64,000 nucleotides of DNA from Phytohabitans maris (lineage in GTDB: Bacteria > Actinomycetota > Actinomycetes > Mycobacteriales > Micromonosporaceae). The notes under the pieces are model-generated. The model was not told the DNA's origin, ran no database searches, and saw only the letters and a program-made list of their open reading frames with translations. The stretch's first letter is position 1, and each line of letters begins with the position of its first letter. Shown one piece after another: positions 62,500-64,000 of the stretch. Location of the stretch: positions 171,375-235,374 of the forward strand of contig NZ_JAVHUY010000011.1 of the NCBI RefSeq assembly GCF_031085175.1. The letters run 5' to 3'. A program made the position numbers and the translations under genes.

Positions 62500-63990
62500 A
62501 TGGTGGCCGTGGCCACGATTGTGGACTACCTCGGTGGTCTGGTGTTGCCCGACACGCCCGCAACGCCGCTGCCCGCAGCGTTGGCGCCGGCGGCACGTTT
62601 GGCGGCGTTCCGCCGCGACTACTACCGGTGCTTGACGGCGAGGACGGACGCGTTGTTCGAGTTGACCGACGCAGTGCTGTGCGCTGACGGGCCGGTGACC
62701 AGCCTGGCCGAGTTGTCACTGACCGCCGAGCATCGCCGCGGTCACGGTGCCCTGTACGACGGCCTGAACTGGGGCGATATCGACATCGCCCGGCTGCGTG
62801 TGACGCTGGCCGGTCTGCCGCTGCCACGCACCGCCGATGCCCGGATCGTGTTGGCGGTCGATGTCAGTAACTGGCTACGGCCGGAAGCGGTGACCTCGCC
62901 GGATCGGCTGTTCTGCCACGTCTACGGCCGGGCCAAGGGCCAGGCGCAGATGATCCCTGGCTGGCCGTACTCGTTCGTGGCCGCGCTGGAGTCCGGCCGC
63001 ACCTCATGGACCGCGATCCTGGACGCGCAACGGCTCGGCCCGGCCGATGACGCCACCGCAGTCACCGCCGACCAACTCCGCGACGTGGTGAACCGGCTCA
63101 TCGAGGCGGGGCACTGGCGCCAGGGTGACCCCGAGATTCTGATCGTCGCCGATACCGGCTACGACACCGCCCGGCTCGCCCATGTGCTGACCGACCTGCC
63201 CGTCCAGTTGCTCGGCCGGCTCCGCGCCGACCGGGTGCTGCGCCTGCCCAAACCGGCCCGGCCGGCGGGCACCACGGGTAGGCCACCCAAGCACGGGCCC
63301 GAGTTCCGGCTGGACACCCCGGCCACCTGGCCGACACCGCAACACCAGACGACCACTGCCACCAGCCGGTACGGCACCGCAACCGCGGCCGGCTGGGACC
63401 GGCTGCACCCACGCCTGACCCGCCGCACCTGCTGGATCGACCACCACGGCGACCTACCCGTCATCGAAGGCACCCTGATCCGCCTCCAGGTCGAGCATCT
63501 GCCCGGCGACCGCGACCCCAAACCACTGTGGCTGTGGTGCTCCGCCACCGGTGCCACCGCCGCCGACATCGACCGCTGGTGGCAGTCCTTCCTACGCCGA
63601 TTCGACCTGGAACACACCTTCCGCCTGTTCAAACAAACCCTCGGCTGGACCCGCCCGAAACTACGCACCCCACAAGCCGCGGACCGCTGGACCTGGCTGA
63701 TCATCGTCGCGCACACCCAACTGCGGCTGGCCCGACCCCTCGCAGCGGACCTACGCCGCCCCTGGGAACGACCCGCGCTGCCGGGCCGACTCACCCCAGC
63801 CCGCGTCCGCCGCGGGTTTCGGAACATCCGCCCGAACACCGCCCTGCCAGCCAGCGCACCGAAACCCGGCAAACCCGGACCCGGACGCCCGCCCGGCTCA
63901 CGAAACCGACGCCCCACACCCCGCCACGACGTCGGCAAAACCGTCAAACGCGACCTGACCATCACCGCGCACAACCAGCGCAAAGGTTAA
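62500..63990 (+). CDS. DDE transposase, IS701-like (NF041680-type)
   Basis: A 496-residue transposase. The N-terminal part has LTARTDALFELTDAVLCADG and SLTAEHRRGHGALYDGLNWG. The DDE catalytic residues are visible in IVLAVDVSNWLRP (first Asp), ILIVADTGYDTARL (second Asp) and FDLEHTFRLFKQTLGWTRPK (Glu with the following K/R). Length and motifs fit actinobacterial IS701-like transposases. The frame is full length and undamaged, so the element may be active. ATG 62500 is taken as start; nearby GTG codons are alternatives. Confidence 0.9.
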   Translation: MVAVATIVDYLGGLVLPDTPATPLPAALAPAARLAAFRRDYYRCLTARTDALFELTDAVLCADGPVTSLAELSLTAEHRRGHGALYDGLNWGDIDIARLRVTLAGLPLPRTADARIVLAVDVSNWLRPEAVTSPDRLFCHVYGRAKGQAQMIPGWPYSFVAALESGRTSWTAILDAQRLGPADDATAVTADQLRDVVNRLIEAGHWRQGDPEILIVADTGYDTARLAHVLTDLPVQLLGRLRADRVLRLPKPARPAGTTGRPPKHGPEFRLDTPATWPTPQHQTTTATSRYGTATAAGWDRLHPRLTRRTCWIDHHGDLPVIEGTLIRLQVEHLPGDRDPKPLWLWCSATGATAADIDRWWQSFLRRFDLEHTFRLFKQTLGWTRPKLRTPQAADRWTWLIIVAHTQLRLARPLAADLRRPWERPALPGRLTPARVRRGFRNIRPNTALPASAPKPGKPGPGRPPGSRNRRPTPRHDVGKTVKRDLTITAHNQRKG

Positions 63991-64000
63991 AGAACAAGCT
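63986..64000. repeat. IS right terminal inverted repeat
   Basis: GTTAAAGAACAAGCT at the window end is the inverted partner of 62369-62383. The transposase stop (TAA, 63988-63990) lies inside it. Confidence 0.85.

Larger units (their letters stand above)
62369..64000 (+). mobile_element. IS701-like insertion sequence, essentially complete
   Basis: The left end AGCTTGTTGTTTAAC (62369-62383) and the right end GTTAAAGAACAAGCT (63986-64000) are inverted repeats with one mismatch over 15 bases. They enclose one transposase gene on the plus strand that stops four bases into the right repeat. The right repeat reaches the last base of the window, so a few more terminal bases and the target duplication cannot be checked. 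Length is about 1.63 kb. Confidence 0.85.

Overview
The window is about 70% G+C with strong third-position G/C bias, GTG and TTG starts, TetR, GntR and LuxR-LAL regulators, Tat and Sec exported sugar hydrolases, and MalFG-type sugar transporters with no ATPase of their own. Together this points to a mycelial actinomycete, most likely Micromonosporaceae (inference; no rRNA or marker gene is present). I see no complete tRNA, no rRNA and no CRISPR array.

Region 1 (1-8075, possibly to about 14000) is the right-hand part of a biosynthetic gene cluster that runs off the left edge. A minus-strand operon encodes a GriI-like aldolase, a GriH-like synthase (together the known route to 3-amino-4-hydroxybenzoate), an amidohydrolase-superfamily protein with altered metal ligands, a PaaK-like adenylating ligase, a salicylate-hydroxylase-like flavoprotein and a PhzD isochorismatase. 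Divergent from it is a PhzE-type synthase, and the tail of a probable PhzF lies at the edge. The window thus holds two different ways of making an amino-hydroxybenzoate unit, plus an activating ligase and a candidate coupling or cyclising enzyme. A LuxR-LAL regulator, a second FAD monooxygenase, a small TetR-like protein and a coiled-coil protein follow.

Region 2 (14057-18258) is a copper module: a CsoR-type box, a His-rich exported protein and a CopA P1B-ATPase. A tRNA-like remnant and a band-7 protein with a strong terminator follow.

Region 3 (18434-30809) is mixed. It holds an exported glycosidase-like protein, a GH127 beta-L-arabinofuranosidase behind a palindromic operator, an exported flavin oxidoreductase, a membrane-domain/lipase fusion, a DUF899 protein, a GH15 enzyme with an SDR lacking the catalytic lysine, and a TetR/DUF1772 divergent pair with two palindromes.

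Region 4 (30899-53048) is a glycan-utilisation locus. One co-directional minus-strand array of ten genes (48936 down to 30950, closed by a terminator) carries a fused ABC ATPase, two Dpp-type permeases, a solute-binding protein, an N-acetylneuraminate-lyase-like enzyme, a sulfatase, two sialidases with C-terminal LamG domains, a GH106 alpha-L-rhamnosidase and a DUF6351 esterase-like protein. Divergently transcribed are a FadR-type GntR regulator, an SGNH hydrolase and an exported sialate-O-acetylesterase-like enzyme. The intergenic region carries a 16-bp direct repeat that looks like the GntR operator. The genes fit import and cleavage of sialic acids released from sulfated, O-acetylated or rhamnosylated glycans.

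Region 5 (53051-64000) has a DUF202 protein, an unknown protein, a second ABC sugar importer with an HSL-type esterase and a divergent TetR with paired palindromes, a frameshifted gene, a small exported protein, a bacterial lysyl oxidase, a fragment of an SDR gene, and an almost complete IS701-like element whose right inverted repeat coincides with the window end.
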